From: Azomonas macrocytogenes
GTDB taxonomy: Bacteria > Pseudomonadota > Gammaproteobacteria > Pseudomonadales > Pseudomonadaceae
Length of the DNA: 64,000 nt
Assembly: GCF_014191985.1 (NCBI RefSeq)
Contig: NZ_JACHXI010000005.1
Location: 167,204-231,203 of the forward strand
Direction of reading: 5' to 3'
Both the position numbers and the translations under genes were made by a program. The notes below the pieces were generated by a model, which made no database searches, was not told the DNA's origin, and saw nothing but the letters and a program-made list of their open reading frames with translations. Within the stretch, counting starts at the first letter, position 1. Every line of letters starts with the position of its first letter. Positions 1 through 10,183 of this stretch are shown one piece after another.

Positions 1-260
1 CCATTGGCCTGTATCCGAATGTCGACCAGCAACTGGAGCTCAATCTGGATTCGCTTTCTCCGCACATGGTGGTGGCGGATGGAATCCACAATCCGCCCAG
101 GACCCATCTGATTCGCAATGCGGAAAAGCGCGGCTGTCGCGTTCTCGATGGTCTGGGCATGCTGGTCAATCAGGGCGTCATCGGCATCAAATACTGGACC
201 GGTATCGATGTCGATGCCGCAGTAATGCGTCAGACGCTGGAAAAGATCTTCTACGTGTGA
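1..260 (+). CDS. Shikimate dehydrogenase-like protein, C-terminal part (5' end outside window)
   Basis: Only the last 85 or so codons are present; the reading frame is open from the window edge to the TGA at 258-260. Visible motifs are a D-G-I-H-N-P-P-x-T stretch followed by a short helix, then L-G-M-L-V-N-Q-G and W-T-G. These correspond to the C-terminal quinone/substrate-side motifs of the shikimate/quinate dehydrogenase family (AroE-like), where the conserved Gln of the NQG-type motif contacts the substrate. The product would be a cytosolic NAD(P)-dependent oxidoreductase. A second, different member of this family lies at 9319-10134, so this locus probably belongs to hydroaromatic acid catabolism rather than housekeeping aromatic biosynthesis. 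That role is inferred. Confidence 0.78.
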   Translation, partial: IGLYPNVDQQLELNLDSLSPHMVVADGIHNPPRTHLIRNAEKRGCRVLDGLGMLVNQGVIGIKYWTGIDVDAAVMRQTLEKIFYV

Positions 261-270
261 AAAATCCTGC

Positions 271-295
271 GGACCGGGCCTTGCGAGCCCGGTCC
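271..295. terminator. Strong hairpin between convergent genes
   Basis: A perfect 9-bp stem (ggaccgggc at 271-279 and gcccggtcc at 287-295) encloses a 7-base loop. It sits ten bases after the shikimate dehydrogenase-like stop codon and six bases before the 3' end of the convergent IclR gene, so it can serve both. It is preceded by four A residues, which gives a U-tract only for the leftward transcript. No clear T-run follows on the plus strand. Confidence 0.7.
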
Positions 296-300
296 GGTCT

Positions 301-1086
301 TCAGGCTGGCAATTTGCCGGCGCCGATCATTTGTTCGATATCGCGCTTGCAGTCCAGCAGCGCCTTGCAGAACAGCTCGTCTTTTCCCTTGATGCGCGAA
401 GCGGGAGCGACCACGGCGATGCCGTAGTTGCCCAGGTAGGTATCCAGGGCCACGGCGAAACCGTAAATTCCTTCGATGAATTCTTCCCGGTCGGCGGCGA
501 GGCCGCCGCTCTGGCGAATCGTTGCCAGTTCGTCCAGCAGCGATGGCAGGTCGTGGGTATTGCGGGTCAGCGCCGGCAGAGGTTCGGGCAACAGGTCGCG
601 GACCTGCGCATCGCTCATTCGTGACAGCAGTGCCTTGCCTACGGCTGTCGAGTGCATGGGAACGTAGCTGCCGATAGGGAAGACGACGCGCAATTCGTGT
701 TCAGCGACGATACGGTCGACCACATAAATTTTTTCATTGGCCGAGGTGGCCAGGATCACCGATTCCTGCAGCCGCTCCAGCAGAGTTTCCAGGTGTGGGC
801 GGGCCAGGGAAATGATGTCGGTCTGGGTCTGGTAGATCAGCTGGCCCAGGGCCGGGCCGAGTCGAAAGCCACCACTGCGGGCGGCTTCGACCAGATATTC
901 GCTTTCCAGGGCGCTGACGATGCGCTGCACGGTGGAACGTGGCAGGCCCACCGCCTGGGCGATGGCCGCCAGACTCAGGCCCTGAGGGTGGGTACCCAGG
1001 GTGCGCATGATTGCTGCGGCCCGTGCAATGACCTGGATACCGCACTGTTTGCCGTCATCGCCGCCGTCCGGTTCCTGTCTGGTCAT
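301..1086 (-). CDS. IclR-family transcriptional regulator, TtgV/SrpS-like
   Basis: 261 residues, close to the 259 of TtgV. An N-terminal winged helix-turn-helix lies at about residues 16-75, with the recognition segment G-L-P-R-S-T-V-Q-R near residues 47-55. The IclR effector domain follows to the C-terminus. The ATG at 1086 is preceded by a good GAAGGAGA ribosome site. It is transcribed divergently from an RND efflux operon, the arrangement known for ttgV-ttgGHI and srpS-srpABC, in which the IclR protein represses the pump and is released by hydrophobic compounds. The sequence around I-Q-V-I-A-R-A-A closely resembles TtgV as I remember it. The regulatory link is therefore well supported by family knowledge and position, but inducers are unknown. 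Confidence 0.88.
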   Translation of the reverse strand: MTRQEPDGGDDGKQCGIQVIARAAAIMRTLGTHPQGLSLAAIAQAVGLPRSTVQRIVSALESEYLVEAARSGGFRLGPALGQLIYQTQTDIISLARPHLETLLERLQESVILATSANEKIYVVDRIVAEHELRVVFPIGSYVPMHSTAVGKALLSRMSDAQVRDLLPEPLPALTRNTHDLPSLLDELATIRQSGGLAADREEFIEGIYGFAVALDTYLGNYGIAVVAPASRIKGKDELFCKALLDCKRDIEQMIGAGKLPA

Positions 1087-1204
1087 AGCTTCTCCTTCGA
1101 AACAATCGAATCCTACGTCATGAAGCCGGTATCCGTTGGATAGGCGGCGCCTTCGTCAGGTTTTCTCGGGCGCCCGGCATTTTCTCATCTTCATCGGCAT
1201 CCAT

Positions 1205-1252
1205 GAATAATGATCAATGATAACCGTATAGTGGTGCAGTGAATCATTATTC
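1205..1252. promoter_or_regulatory. Inverted repeat in the divergent IclR/RND promoter region
   Basis: The gap between the IclR start (1086) and the efflux start (1299) contains a perfect 10-bp inverted repeat: gaataatgat at 1205-1214 and atcattattc at 1243-1252. The AT-rich segment between them resembles promoter sequence. TtgV-type repressors bind intercistronic operators, so this is the best operator candidate for the IclR protein. The repeat is seen directly; the function is inferred. Confidence 0.4.
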
Positions 1253-1298
1253 GATACAGTTGTGCGTGTCATGTGGTCATATCAGGGAGATCCAGGCG

Positions 1299-2435
1299 GT
1301 GAAATACACAGATTTTTCGTGGAGCCACGGCTTTTCGTTGGCCGCTCTTGTGCTATTGACGGCGTGCAAGCAAAGCGAACAGGAAAGCGTGCCCGTACCT
1401 GCGCCCGAGGTCGGTGTGTATACGGTGCAGGCGCGTCCGCTGTTGTTGACCACCGATCTGCCTGGCCGGACCGCGGCCTACCGCGTGGCGGAGGTCCGGC
1501 CACAGGTCAACGGCATCCTGCAGGAGCGCCTGTTCACCGAGGGAACCGAGGTGAAAAAAGGGCAGCAGCTCTATCAAATCGATCCGCGCACCTATGAAGC
1601 GGAGCTGGCCCGCAGCGAGGCCAACCAGATCGCCGCCAGGAACCTGGCCCAGCGCTACGAGCGTTTATTGCAGAGTCGGGCCATCAGCCACCAGCAATAC
1701 GACGATGCCGTGGCGACCTGGAAACAGGCTCAGGCCGAAGTGCGCCTTCGGCATATCGATGTGCAGTACACCAAGGTGCTGGCGCCGATCAGTGGACGAA
1801 TCGGGCGCTCTGCCGTCACCGAAGGCGCTCTGGTCACCAATGGCCAGGCCCAGCCGCTGGCCACGGTGCATCAGCTCGATCCGATCTATGTGGATGTGAC
1901 CCAGCCGATCACCCGGCTGCTCGAATTGCAGCGCATCCTGGCATCCGGGCGCCTGCAGGCCACGCAGACAGATCAGGCGCAGGTCGACCTGACTCTGGAC
2001 GATGGCAGCGAGTATCCGCTGCAGGGCAGCCTGAAGTTTTCCGAGGTCAATGTCGATCAGGGCACCGGTTCGGTGACCTTGCGTGCCGTTTTCCCCAACC
2101 CGGAGCGCAAGCTGTTGCCGGGAATGTTTGTGCATGCCCGCTTGAAAGAAGGCGTGCAACAGGATGCGATCCTGATTCCGCAGCAGGCCGTCATCCGCGA
2201 CAGTCGTGGCGTCGCCACCGCCTGGGTGGTCAAGCCTGACAACAGCGTTGAACTGCGCGAGCTGGAAACTCTGCGTACCGTGGGCAACGCCTGGTTGATC
2301 GGCAAAGGCCTGGTCAATGGGGAACGGGTGATTTCCGAGGGCGTGCTACGGGTACGCAACGGGATCACCGTCAAGCCTGTCGCCGCCCGGGAGATCGATC
2401 TGGTAGCCGGTTTTTCGGAACAGGGAGGGCGTTAG
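1299..2435 (+). CDS. RND efflux periplasmic adaptor lipoprotein (MexA/TtgG/SrpA-like)
   Basis: 378 residues from a GTG at 1299. I prefer this start over the upstream in-frame GTG at 1239 because it gives a proper lipoprotein signal ending in L-L-T-A-C and has a CAGGGAGA-type ribosome site. The mature protein has the membrane-fusion order: biotinyl-lipoyl half (around G-R-T-A-A-Y-R), an alpha-hairpin with A-R-S-E-A-N-Q-like heptads, the second lipoyl half (A-P-I-S-G-R-I-G-R-S), then beta-barrel and membrane-proximal domains. It would be anchored to the inner membrane and bridge the pump to the outer-membrane channel. It is first in a three-gene operon, three bases upstream of the RND gene. Confidence 0.93.
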   Translation: MKYTDFSWSHGFSLAALVLLTACKQSEQESVPVPAPEVGVYTVQARPLLLTTDLPGRTAAYRVAEVRPQVNGILQERLFTEGTEVKKGQQLYQIDPRTYEAELARSEANQIAARNLAQRYERLLQSRAISHQQYDDAVATWKQAQAEVRLRHIDVQYTKVLAPISGRIGRSAVTEGALVTNGQAQPLATVHQLDPIYVDVTQPITRLLELQRILASGRLQATQTDQAQVDLTLDDGSEYPLQGSLKFSEVNVDQGTGSVTLRAVFPNPERKLLPGMFVHARLKEGVQQDAILIPQQAVIRDSRGVATAWVVKPDNSVELRELETLRTVGNAWLIGKGLVNGERVISEGVLRVRNGITVKPVAAREIDLVAGFSEQGGR

Positions 2436-2438
2436 GCC

Positions 2439-5400
2439 ATGTCACGCTTTTTTATCGATCGGCCGATCTTCGCTTGGGTCATCGCCCTGGTCATCATGCT
2501 CGGCGGCGGCCTGGCTATTCTTGCCTTGCCTGTCAATCAGTTCCCCAATATCGCCGCCCCAGCAATCCAGATTTCCGTCAGTTATCCCGGTGCCTCGGCG
2601 CCAACGGTGCAGGAGACGGTGGTGCAGGTCATCGAGCAGCAGCTCAATGGACTCGACGGACTGCGCTATATCTCGTCGAACAGTAATTCCGATGGCAGCC
2701 TGCAGATCACCGTGACCTTCGACCAGGGCACCGACCCCGATATCGCTCAGGTCCAGGTACAGAACAAGCTGCAACTGGCGATCCCGATGCTGCCCGAGAT
2801 GGTGCAGCGCCAGGGCATCCGGGTGGTCAAGTACCAGATTAACTTCATGCTGGTCATGGCGCTGGTTTCCACTGATGGGCGGATGTCCAGCGGGGACATG
2901 GGCAACTACATCGTCTCCAGCTTCCAGGACCCGATCTCGCGGGTCAAAGGAGTCGGCGATTTCATGATCGTGGGCACCCAGAACGCCATGCGCATCTGGC
3001 TGGACCCGCAGAAACTCAACAGCTACCAGCTCACGCCGCAGGATGTGGTCGCTGCAGTCAGCGCCCAGAACGTGCAGATTTCCTCCGGTCAGCTCGGCGG
3101 CCTGCCGGCGCACAAGGGCATACGGCTGAACGCCACCGTGATCGGCAAAATGCGCATGCGCAGCATCGACGAGTTCCGTGAGATCCTGCTCAAGGTCAAC
3201 CCGGATGGTTCGCAGATCCGCCTGAGAAATGTCGCCGAGGTCGAGCTGGGCAGCGAAGATTATTCCCTGTCCAGTCTATACGGCGGCAAACCGGCAGCCG
3301 GGATCGCCCTGCGCCTGGCCACCGGGGCCAACCTGCTGGATACGGTAAAGGCCGTGCGTCAGGTGGTGGCCGAGCTCGAGCCTTATCTGCCGGATGGCGT
3401 GGAGACCAGTTTCCCCTATGACACCTCGCCGATGGTGTCTGCTTCGATCGAGGCGGTCCTGCATACCTTGTTCGAAGCCATCGTACTGGTGTTCCTGGTG
3501 ATGTATCTGTTCTTGCAGAATTTCCGGGCGACCCTGATTCCGTCCCTGGCCGTGCCAGTGGTGTTGCTGGCCACCTTTGGCGTGCTGTTCGCCTGCGGCT
3601 TCACCATCAACGTGATGACTATGTTCGCCATGGTGCTGGCCATCGGTCTGTTGGTGGACGATGCCATCGTGGTGGTGGAAAACGTCGAGCGAATCATGGC
3701 CGAGGAGGGGCTCTCGCCGAAGGAGGCCACGCGCAAGTCCATGGACCAGATTTCCGGCGCGCTGGTGGGCATCGGTCTGGTGATTTCCGCGGTCTTCCTG
3801 CCGATGGCCTTCTTCGGTGGCTCCGCCGGGGTGATCTATCGGCAGTTCGCTATCACCATCATCGCAGCCATGAGCTTTTCGGTGCTGGTGGCGTTGATCT
3901 TTACCCCGGCGCTCTGCGCGACCCTGCTCAAGCCGGTCGAAGCCGGCGCGCACCATGAGAAGAGGGGGTTCTTCGGCTGGTTCAACCGTACCTTCGAGCG
4001 CGGTGCCGACCGCTATCGCAATGGCGTGGCCGGTATTCTCACCCATCGCTGGCAATTCATGCTGGTCTACCTGCTGCTGGTCGCAGCGGTGGCATTGCTG
4101 TTCGGCAAGGTACCCAGTGCCTTCTTGCCTGAAGAGGATCAGGGCAAGATGTTCGTGCAGTTGCAGATGCCGCCCAACTCCAGTGCCGAACAGACTGGAC
4201 GGATACTTGCCGAGATCAGCGATTATCTGCTGCATGAGGAGGGTGATACGGTGGCCACCACCTATGCCATCACCGGTTTCAACTTCGCTGGGCGTGGGCA
4301 GAGTTCGGGGATGATCTTCGTCGATCTGAAACCCTTCGAGGAGCGCCAGCAGCCTGCGCAGAGCGTCTTTGCCCTGGCCCAGCGGGCGGGGGCGCGATTC
4401 GCGCAAATCAAGGAAGCAACGGTGATCCCCATCGTGCCGCCGGCCATTCTGGAAATGGGCAATGCCTCCGGCTTCGACTTGTTCCTGCAGGATCATGCCA
4501 GGCTGGGCCACGCGGCTTTGATGGAAGCTCGCGACCAGTTCCTGCAACTGGCCAGCCGGGACCCGGTACTTGCCATGGTTCGCCCAAATGGCCTGAACGA
4601 TGAAGCCCAGTACCAGGTAACCGTCGACGACGAGAAGATTCGCACCCTGCAAGTGCCCATCGAGGACGTCAACCAGACCATGTCCGTGGCCTGGGGCTCG
4701 ACCTACGTTAACGACTTTATCGACCGCGACCGGGTGAAGAAGGTCTATGTGCAGGGCAACCAAGATTCCCGCCTGGCGCCCGAGGATTTCGACAAATGGT
4801 ATGTGCGTAACCTCAAGGGCGAGATGGTGCCGTTCTCGGCCTTCACCAGCGGCCAGTGGATCTACGGTTCGCCGAAGCTGGAGCGCTACAACGGGATTGC
4901 CTCGGTGGAAGTGCTCGGCATGCCCGCACCCGGCTACAGTACCGGCGATGCCATGGCGGCAGTCGAGCGTATCGCCAGCCAGCTGCCCCCAGGCATTGGC
5001 ATTACCTATACCGGGCTGTCCTACGAGGAGCGGGCTGCCGGTTCACAGGCTGCGGCGCTCTATGGGTTGTCACTGCTGATCGTGTTCCTGTGTCTGGCAG
5101 CGCTCTACGAAAGCTGGTCGGTACCGATTTCCGTGATGCTGGTGGTGCCGCTGGGCGTACTCGGCGCGGTTACGGCCACCCTGCTGCGCGAGCTGTCCAA
5201 CGATGTGTTCTTCCAGGTCGGCATGCTCACCACCATGGGGCTGGCGGCGAAGAACGCCATTCTCATCGTGGAATTCGCCAAGAATCTGCACGAACACCAG
5301 GGCCGCAGCCTGATCCAGGCTGCCATCGAAGCGGCGCGGCTGCGCCTGCGGCCGATCATCATGACGTCGATCGCCTTCGTCCTCGGGGTGCTGCCGCTGG

Positions 5401-5585
5401 TTGTCGCCAAGGGGGCCAGCAGCGGCAGCCAGCATTCGATTGGCACCGGTGTGCTCGGTGGGACTCTGGCGGCGACTTTCCTGGCGATTTTCTTCGTACC
5501 GCTGTTCTACGTTGTGGTGATCAGCTTGTTCGAGAGAAAACCCACAGTATCCGAAGCGCAGGATGCAGAAGGAGTAACGGCATGA
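2439..5585 (+). CDS. RND multidrug efflux transporter, inner-membrane pump (MexB/TtgH/SrpB-like)
   Basis: 1048 residues, the usual length for hydrophobe/amphiphile efflux-1 transporters. It begins with the typical [13 protein letters not shown] sequence. The proton-relay residues are visible: the [10 protein letters not shown] motif in TM4 places the aspartates at about 407-408, and the A-A-K-N-A motif puts the TM10 lysine near 938. Two large periplasmic loops alternate with twelve predicted membrane segments. It exports hydrophobic drugs or solvents using the proton gradient. The stop codon overlaps the next gene's start by ATGA, so pump and channel are translationally coupled. The neighbouring TtgV-like repressor suggests an inducible solvent or antibiotic pump. 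Confidence 0.96.
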   Translation: MSRFFIDRPIFAWVIALVIMLGGGLAILALPVNQFPNIAAPAIQISVSYPGASAPTVQETVVQVIEQQLNGLDGLRYISSNSNSDGSLQITVTFDQGTDPDIAQVQVQNKLQLAIPMLPEMVQRQGIRVVKYQINFMLVMALVSTDGRMSSGDMGNYIVSSFQDPISRVKGVGDFMIVGTQNAMRIWLDPQKLNSYQLTPQDVVAAVSAQNVQISSGQLGGLPAHKGIRLNATVIGKMRMRSIDEFREILLKVNPDGSQIRLRNVAEVELGSEDYSLSSLYGGKPAAGIALRLATGANLLDTVKAVRQVVAELEPYLPDGVETSFPYDTSPMVSASIEAVLHTLFEAIVLVFLVMYLFLQNFRATLIPSLAVPVVLLATFGVLFACGFTINVMTMFAMVLAIGLLVDDAIVVVENVERIMAEEGLSPKEATRKSMDQISGALVGIGLVISAVFLPMAFFGGSAGVIYRQFAITIIAAMSFSVLVALIFTPALCATLLKPVEAGAHHEKRGFFGWFNRTFERGADRYRNGVAGILTHRWQFMLVYLLLVAAVALLFGKVPSAFLPEEDQGKMFVQLQMPPNSSAEQTGRILAEISDYLLHEEGDTVATTYAITGFNFAGRGQSSGMIFVDLKPFEERQQPAQSVFALAQRAGARFAQIKEATVIPIVPPAILEMGNASGFDLFLQDHARLGHAALMEARDQFLQLASRDPVLAMVRPNGLNDEAQYQVTVDDEKIRTLQVPIEDVNQTMSVAWGSTYVNDFIDRDRVKKVYVQGNQDSRLAPEDFDKWYVRNLKGEMVPFSAFTSGQWIYGSPKLERYNGIASVEVLGMPAPGYSTGDAMAAVERIASQLPPGIGITYTGLSYEERAAGSQAAALYGLSLLIVFLCLAALYESWSVPISVMLVVPLGVLGAVTATLLRELSNDVFFQVGMLTTMGLAAKNAILIVEFAKNLHEHQGRSLIQAAIEAARLRLRPIIMTSIAFVLGVLPLVVAKGASSGSQHSIGTGVLGGTLAATFLAIFFVPLFYVVVISLFERKPTVSEAQDAEGVTA

Positions 5586-7117
5586 GGCAAAGGCATCTAT
5601 GGCTGGCGATAAGCTGCGCCCTGGCTCTGCCGGGCTGCAGCCTGATTCCCGACTATCGGCGCCCGGATGCGCCGGTCGCTGGCGCCTGGCCGCAGGGAGA
5701 GGCCTATCGCCAGGAGACGACGAGCGGCCAGCCAATGGCTGCCGAACTCGGCTGGCAGCAGTTCTTCCGCGACCCGGCGTTGCAACGGATGGTCAGGCTG
5801 GCACTGGAAAACAACCGTGATCTGCGCCAGGCGGTGATCAATGTAGAAGCCTATCGGGCGTTGTATCGCACACAGCGCTCCGAGCTGTTTCCGCAGTTCG
5901 ATACGGAAGCGGTCAGCAGTCGCCAGCGCTGGCCCGCCGACTACAGTCGTGGCGGTGGTGGCGGCTCCGGTAGCAATGGCAGCGGCTCCAGCGGTGGTGG
6001 CGGTGGTGGTGGCCAGACGGGCGGCGGCAGCTTCATCCAGAGTCATTACTCCATAACCCTGGGGACCAGCACCTGGGAAGCGGATTTGTTCGGCCGCATC
6101 CGCAGCCTGACCCAGGCGGCGTTGGAAGACTATCTGGCCACCGAGGAAACCTGGCGCAGCGTACATATCGCTCTGGTCGGCGACGTTGCGACCGCCTATT
6201 TCGCCTGGCGCACCGACCAGGCCCTGCTGGAGCTGACCAAGGCTACTCTGGCCAGCTATCAGGAAAGCCTGGCATTGATCGACGCCAGCGAAAGCGCCGG
6301 CGTCGCCTCGCAGCTCGATGTACGCCAGGCCCACACTCTGGTGGACCAGGCACGGGCGCAGAAAGCCCTCTATACCCGGCAGATCGCCGAGGATGCCAAT
6401 GCCCTGCAACTGTTGCTGGGCGGCGCCATTCCGGCAGATTTGCCACCAGGGCTCGATATCAACGGGCGGATGCTGGCCGACTTTCCCGCTGGCCTGCCGT
6501 CCGATCTGCTGCTGCAACGGCCGGACATCCGTGCTGCCGAACATCGCCTGTTGGCTGCCAACGCCAATATCGGCGCAGCCCGCGCCGCTTTCTTCCCGAC
6601 TATCAGCCTGACTGCCCGCGCCGGCACTGCCAGCCGTCAGTTGGATGGCCTGTTCGATGCCGGTTCCGGCACCTGGAGCTTCGTACCGACGATCAATTTG
6701 CCCATCTTCACCTTTGGCCGGCTCGAAGCGAACCTGGAATACGCCAAACTGCGCATGGATGCCGATGTCGCGCGCTACGAATACAGCATCCAGACTGCCT
6801 TCCGTGACGTTGCCAACGGCCTAGCCGCACGCGGCACCTACGGCGAGCAGTTGCAGGCTCAGGGCGAACTGGTCGACAACAACCAGACCTACTACGAATT
6901 GGCCCGCCAACGCTATGACGAGGGCGTCGACAACTACCTGACAGTGCTTGACGCCCAACGCGAGCTGTTCACCGCTCAGCAGCGGCTGCTCAGCGATCGG
7001 CTGTTGCAACTGGATCGTGAAGTCGGCCTGTACAAGGCGCTCGGCGGCGGCTGGCAGCAGGATAGCGTCGCTGGCGGCAGCCTGGCTCAGGCTACGACGA
7101 ATCCGGCACCGCTATAA
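5582..7117 (+). CDS. Outer-membrane efflux channel lipoprotein, OprM/TtgI family, with Gly/Ser-rich insertion
   Basis: 511 residues from the ATG at 5582, which overlaps the RND stop codon and follows an AGGAG site. A lipobox (L-P-G-C-S) follows a short signal peptide. Two repeated OEP domains are evident, with the conserved D-L-F-G-R-I-R after the first and A-R-A-A-F-F-P-T-I in the second; the C-terminal part has the L-T-V-L-D-A-Q-R motif typical of the NodT/OprM family. It forms the trimeric channel that completes the tripartite pump. The oddity is about 30 residues, near residues 122-150, made almost only of glycine and serine. The insertion is coded at about 5948-6032 in the first barrel/helical repeat and is not normal for OprM. 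Confidence 0.93.
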   Translation: MRQRHLWLAISCALALPGCSLIPDYRRPDAPVAGAWPQGEAYRQETTSGQPMAAELGWQQFFRDPALQRMVRLALENNRDLRQAVINVEAYRALYRTQRSELFPQFDTEAVSSRQRWPADYSRGGGGGSGSNGSGSSGGGGGGGQTGGGSFIQSHYSITLGTSTWEADLFGRIRSLTQAALEDYLATEETWRSVHIALVGDVATAYFAWRTDQALLELTKATLASYQESLALIDASESAGVASQLDVRQAHTLVDQARAQKALYTRQIAEDANALQLLLGGAIPADLPPGLDINGRMLADFPAGLPSDLLLQRPDIRAAEHRLLAANANIGAARAAFFPTISLTARAGTASRQLDGLFDAGSGTWSFVPTINLPIFTFGRLEANLEYAKLRMDADVARYEYSIQTAFRDVANGLAARGTYGEQLQAQGELVDNNQTYYELARQRYDEGVDNYLTVLDAQRELFTAQQRLLSDRLLQLDREVGLYKALGGGWQQDSVAGGSLAQATTNPAPL

Positions 7118-7156
7118 CAAGCTGTTTTGCGCAGGGTAGTGGATGGAGTCTTGTTG

Positions 7157-7193
7157 CATCGCCCTTGTTTATCTCTGGATGAACAGGGCGATG
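7157..7193. terminator. Imperfect hairpin after the efflux operon
   Basis: The bases catcgccc at 7157-7164 pair with gggcgatg at 7186-7193, with partial extension inward through ttgtt and aaca. It lies between the convergent ends of the efflux operon and the GlcG-like gene. No T-run follows on either strand, so intrinsic termination is only possible, not clear. Confidence 0.3.
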
Positions 7194-7230
7194 ACCGGTC
7201 GTCCGGTTGCGGCAGGTGTCACATGGCCGA

Positions 7231-7704
7231 CTATTGGCCGATCAGGCTTTGCACGGCGTGAACGGCCGCCATGGCGCAAACGACATCCTGCTGCTCGGAG
7301 CCACCCGATATGCCAATGGCGCCCAGGGCCACACCCTGATACAGGAACGGCTCTCCGCCACCGAACAACACGACTCTATCCTGCAATGGCAGGCCCTGGC
7401 GTACCGCTGCCGAGCGGGTTGTCAGGCGCTCTTCCCAGGCACTGGTGGAAATACCGAAACCGACGGCTGTCAGGGCCTTGTTCAAGGCGATGTCGCGACT
7501 CTGCAGCGTCGCCCCATCCATGTGTGCCAGGTGAATCAGATTGCCACTCGCATCGACGATGCTGACGTTGATGCGTATCGAGAGTTCGGTGGCTTTATCC
7601 AGCGCGGCCTGCAGCGCGCGCATGGCCAGTGGCAGGGTAATGGTATCTATCTGGCGCACGTAGCGGGGCTCGATCTCCCGCGCACGGTTATCGAAAGCGT
7701 TCAT
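7231..7704 (-). CDS. GlcG/HbpS family (DUF336) heme-binding-like protein
   Basis: 157 residues. The family is recognised from the alternating motifs V-S-I-V-D-A-S-G-N-L, the M-D-G-A segment, the K-A-L-T-A-V-G-F stretch, and the C-terminal A-I-G-I-S-G-G-S. GlcG/HbpS proteins are small octameric proteins; some bind heme or degrade it, while GlcG itself lies in glycolate operons with no settled reaction. The gene is the last of a leftward set with a transporter, a shikimate dehydrogenase-like enzyme and an SDR, so an accessory role in organic-acid catabolism is more likely here than heme handling. The ATG at 7704 is the only good start. Confidence 0.82.
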   Translation of the reverse strand: MNAFDNRAREIEPRYVRQIDTITLPLAMRALQAALDKATELSIRINVSIVDASGNLIHLAHMDGATLQSRDIALNKALTAVGFGISTSAWEERLTTRSAAVRQGLPLQDRVVLFGGGEPFLYQGVALGAIGISGGSEQQDVVCAMAAVHAVQSLIGQ

Positions 7705-7822
7705 AGGCGGAACCTTTGCAAGTCAGGAAGGCGGTGGCAGTATCGATGGGGTTCGAGAGCGGGGACCGGGTCCCGCGCTCTCGAAGCCGGTGCCGGATCG
7801 GCTCCGGCAGTGCCGCCAGGGA

Positions 7823-9265
7823 TCAGAACGATTTCTGGGCGACAGGGGTGGCATCGCGATGGGTGGCATCGTGTGGATCGTCCAGGTCGCGGTTCAGCGT
7901 TTCCGGCATCTTGAACGTCGTGTAGAGCGTGATCAGGGTCAGCAATGACAGGTAGCAGGCGATGGGGAACCAGGCGCCGACTGCCGCGTTTGGATCGTTG
8001 GCATTCAAGGCGACAACTACCGCGATGATTCCCGCACCGACCATGGGCGCAATGCCACCGGCGACAGCTGCGGACGCTTCCCGGGCTACGGATACGCCCA
8101 TGTAGCGATGGCGTGATCCGAACAACTCCGGCATGAGCGCCGCTTGCGTGCCGAACATACCCCAGGTGCCGATGCCTAGCGCGATGGCGACGGCAACGAC
8201 ACTGGCTGCAGTATTGCCCTGGCTGAGAATCCACCAGGTCGGAAAGGCCAGCGCCAGTTGCAGGAAGGCGAAGCTGCGATACACGATGACCCGGCCGAAT
8301 CTATCGCTCAGCTTGCCGGCGATCGGCACGGTGAAGGAGCCCACGATGGCCGCGCAGATCAATGTGATGACTCCGACCGGTCCCTGCAGGCCCATGACCC
8401 CGACCATGAAGCTGATGGCTAGCGCCTGGTAGATCGAGGAGCCGCCGTTTTCCGCCAAGCGCAGGCCGACACCGATCAGCAGCGGGCGCCGGGATTCGGT
8501 GAGCACGCTTTTCAGCGGGTTGGCGACGGTCTTCCGGTGCGATTGCAGCTTGATGAAAGTCGGTGACTCTTTCAGTCGCAGACGCATCCAGAGGCCGACC
8601 GCGATGATGATGACACTGAGCAGGAATGGTACGCGCCACAACCAGGTTTCCGTTATCTGGGCAGGGTCGCTGCTCATGAGCAGATATACCCCGGCAGCGA
8701 GCAGCGTGCCGAGCTGAATGCCCAGAAATGGCAATGCTGCGTAGAAACCACGCCGGCCGGGAGGTGCATACTCGGTCATCATGACCGCGGCGCCCGCCTG
8801 CTCTGCTCCGGCACCGAGCCCTTGCAGCAGCCGCAGGACGACGAGCAGGATCGGCGCCAGGTAGCCGGCCGTCTCGAAGGTCGGCAGAACGCCGATCAGG
8901 GCACTCGATACCCCCATCAGCAGGACGGTGGCCGCGAGCACGAACTTGCGGCCCACGCGATCCCCGAGTATGCCGAACAGGATGCCGCCCACCGGGCGTA
9001 CGGCAAACCCCAGGAAATAGGTGCCGAAGCTGGCGATCAAGCGCATCTCCGGCGTTTGCTCGGGAAAGAACAGCGGGCCGAAGATCAGCGCCGCCGCCAG
9101 GGTATACAGCGCAAAGTCGTAATATTCCAGAGCACTGCCGAGCGAGCAGGCCCAGGCCGCGCGGCGCAGGTCTTTTTCCCGGATTTCGTGATCCGTTTCG
9201 CTGGTGGTCTGTTGGTCGTCGGCGTGCGACAGTGGATTGGCTATCGTTGGATTTGTAATTGTCAT
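7823..9265 (-). CDS. MFS transporter, metabolite:H+ symporter (MHS) type
   Basis: 480 residues with twelve predicted membrane helices. The loop between TM2 and TM3 reads R-P-V-G-G-I-L-F-G-I-L-G-D-R-V-G-R-K, the signature of the MHS subgroup that includes shikimate (ShiA), dicarboxylate/alpha-ketoglutarate and proline/betaine symporters. A second R-F-G-R motif occurs after TM8. It is an inner-membrane proton symporter for an organic acid. It is 53 bases downstream of a shikimate dehydrogenase-like gene on the same strand, which makes shikimate, quinate or a related hydroxy acid the most reasonable substrate. That substrate is inferred from context, not from binding residues. Confidence 0.9.
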   Translation of the reverse strand: MTITNPTIANPLSHADDQQTTSETDHEIREKDLRRAAWACSLGSALEYYDFALYTLAAALIFGPLFFPEQTPEMRLIASFGTYFLGFAVRPVGGILFGILGDRVGRKFVLAATVLLMGVSSALIGVLPTFETAGYLAPILLVVLRLLQGLGAGAEQAGAAVMMTEYAPPGRRGFYAALPFLGIQLGTLLAAGVYLLMSSDPAQITETWLWRVPFLLSVIIIAVGLWMRLRLKESPTFIKLQSHRKTVANPLKSVLTESRRPLLIGVGLRLAENGGSSIYQALAISFMVGVMGLQGPVGVITLICAAIVGSFTVPIAGKLSDRFGRVIVYRSFAFLQLALAFPTWWILSQGNTAASVVAVAIALGIGTWGMFGTQAALMPELFGSRHRYMGVSVAREASAAVAGGIAPMVGAGIIAVVVALNANDPNAAVGAWFPIACYLSLLTLITLYTTFKMPETLNRDLDDPHDATHRDATPVAQKSF

Positions 9266-9318
9266 AGCGTTTTCTCAAAGAGCCCTGAAAGGCTTTATCG
9301 GGTTGGAAATGAAACCGG

Positions 9319-10134
9319 TTACAAACGCAAGCGTTGGATCTCCTTCAGCATTGCTTGTTCCATCACCTGGATCGGCGCCTCATGGCCGGTATACAGCTCG
9401 ATTTGTCGACAGGCTTGGTGCAGCAGCATGCGCGTACCTGTGACGACAATGCAACCCAGTTTTCGTGCCTGTTGTAGCAGGGCCGTTTCGGTTGGAATGA
9501 AGGCAACATCCATCACGATCAGGTGCGGTGCCAACTTTCCATCCAGTGGATTTACCTCAGGCTGCCGGAAGCCGACAGATGTCGCGTTGATAACGATATC
9601 AAAGGCCTGGGCTTCAAACTTGTCGATCGATCCAGCGAAGCCGACATCCAGCGTCGCGGCCAGCTCCTGGCCGCGTTCGGCACTACGATTGAAGACCTGG
9701 ACCTTGGCGCCAGCCTGGCGGCAGCCATGGACGACCGCCCGTGCCGCGCCACCCGCGCCGATGATCGCGACCCGTTTGCCATTCAGGTTGGTCGCCTCCT
9801 GCAGGGCACGCACCGCACCGATGAAATCGGTGTTGTAGCCGGTGAGTACGCCATCCACGTTATTGATCGTGTTGACTGCGCCGATGACCTGGGCCGACTC
9901 GTCGATGGCATCGAGAAAAGCCATCACGACCGACTTGTAGGGCATGGATACGTTCATGCCGCGGATTCCCAGCGTACGGATCGCCTGGACCGCGCCCTGG
10001 GGATCTTCGACGCCGAAGCAGACGAATGTGTAATCGAGGCCGAGCGCCTGATAGGCCGCGTTATGGATTTTTTCGCCCAGCGAAAACGGCTCGCCCATGA
10101 TTGAACCGCATAGGGTGGGAAGGGATCTAGGCAT
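9319..10134 (-). CDS. Shikimate dehydrogenase family protein (AroE/quinate dehydrogenase-like)
   Basis: 271 residues, the normal length. The substrate-binding N-terminal domain has N-V-S-M-P-Y-K, whose lysine is the catalytic base, and N-T-D-F, whose aspartate completes the pair. A Rossmann NAD(P) site follows with G-A-G-G-A-A-R-A, and the N-A-T-S-V-G motif is present. It should oxidise or reduce shikimate or quinate between the hydroxyl and 3-keto forms. The start ATG at 10134 has a TTTGGAGA site. It is between the MHS transporter and an SDR gene on the same strand, which points to a catabolic paralogue rather than the biosynthetic AroE. Confidence 0.9.
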   Translation of the reverse strand: MPRSLPTLCGSIMGEPFSLGEKIHNAAYQALGLDYTFVCFGVEDPQGAVQAIRTLGIRGMNVSMPYKSVVMAFLDAIDESAQVIGAVNTINNVDGVLTGYNTDFIGAVRALQEATNLNGKRVAIIGAGGAARAVVHGCRQAGAKVQVFNRSAERGQELAATLDVGFAGSIDKFEAQAFDIVINATSVGFRQPEVNPLDGKLAPHLIVMDVAFIPTETALLQQARKLGCIVVTGTRMLLHQACRQIELYTGHEAPIQVMEQAMLKEIQRLRL

Positions 10135-10183
10135 CGCATTTCTCCAAATTGTTGTTATCGCCAGAAAGGATGGCTGTGGGCAG

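Noticed and set aside
3276..4763. Very long minus-strand open frame (495 codons) opposite the RND pump
   Set aside because: It is the complementary frame of a clear RND gene; its translation is rich in His, Gln and Asp as expected from antisense high-GC codons and has no family features.
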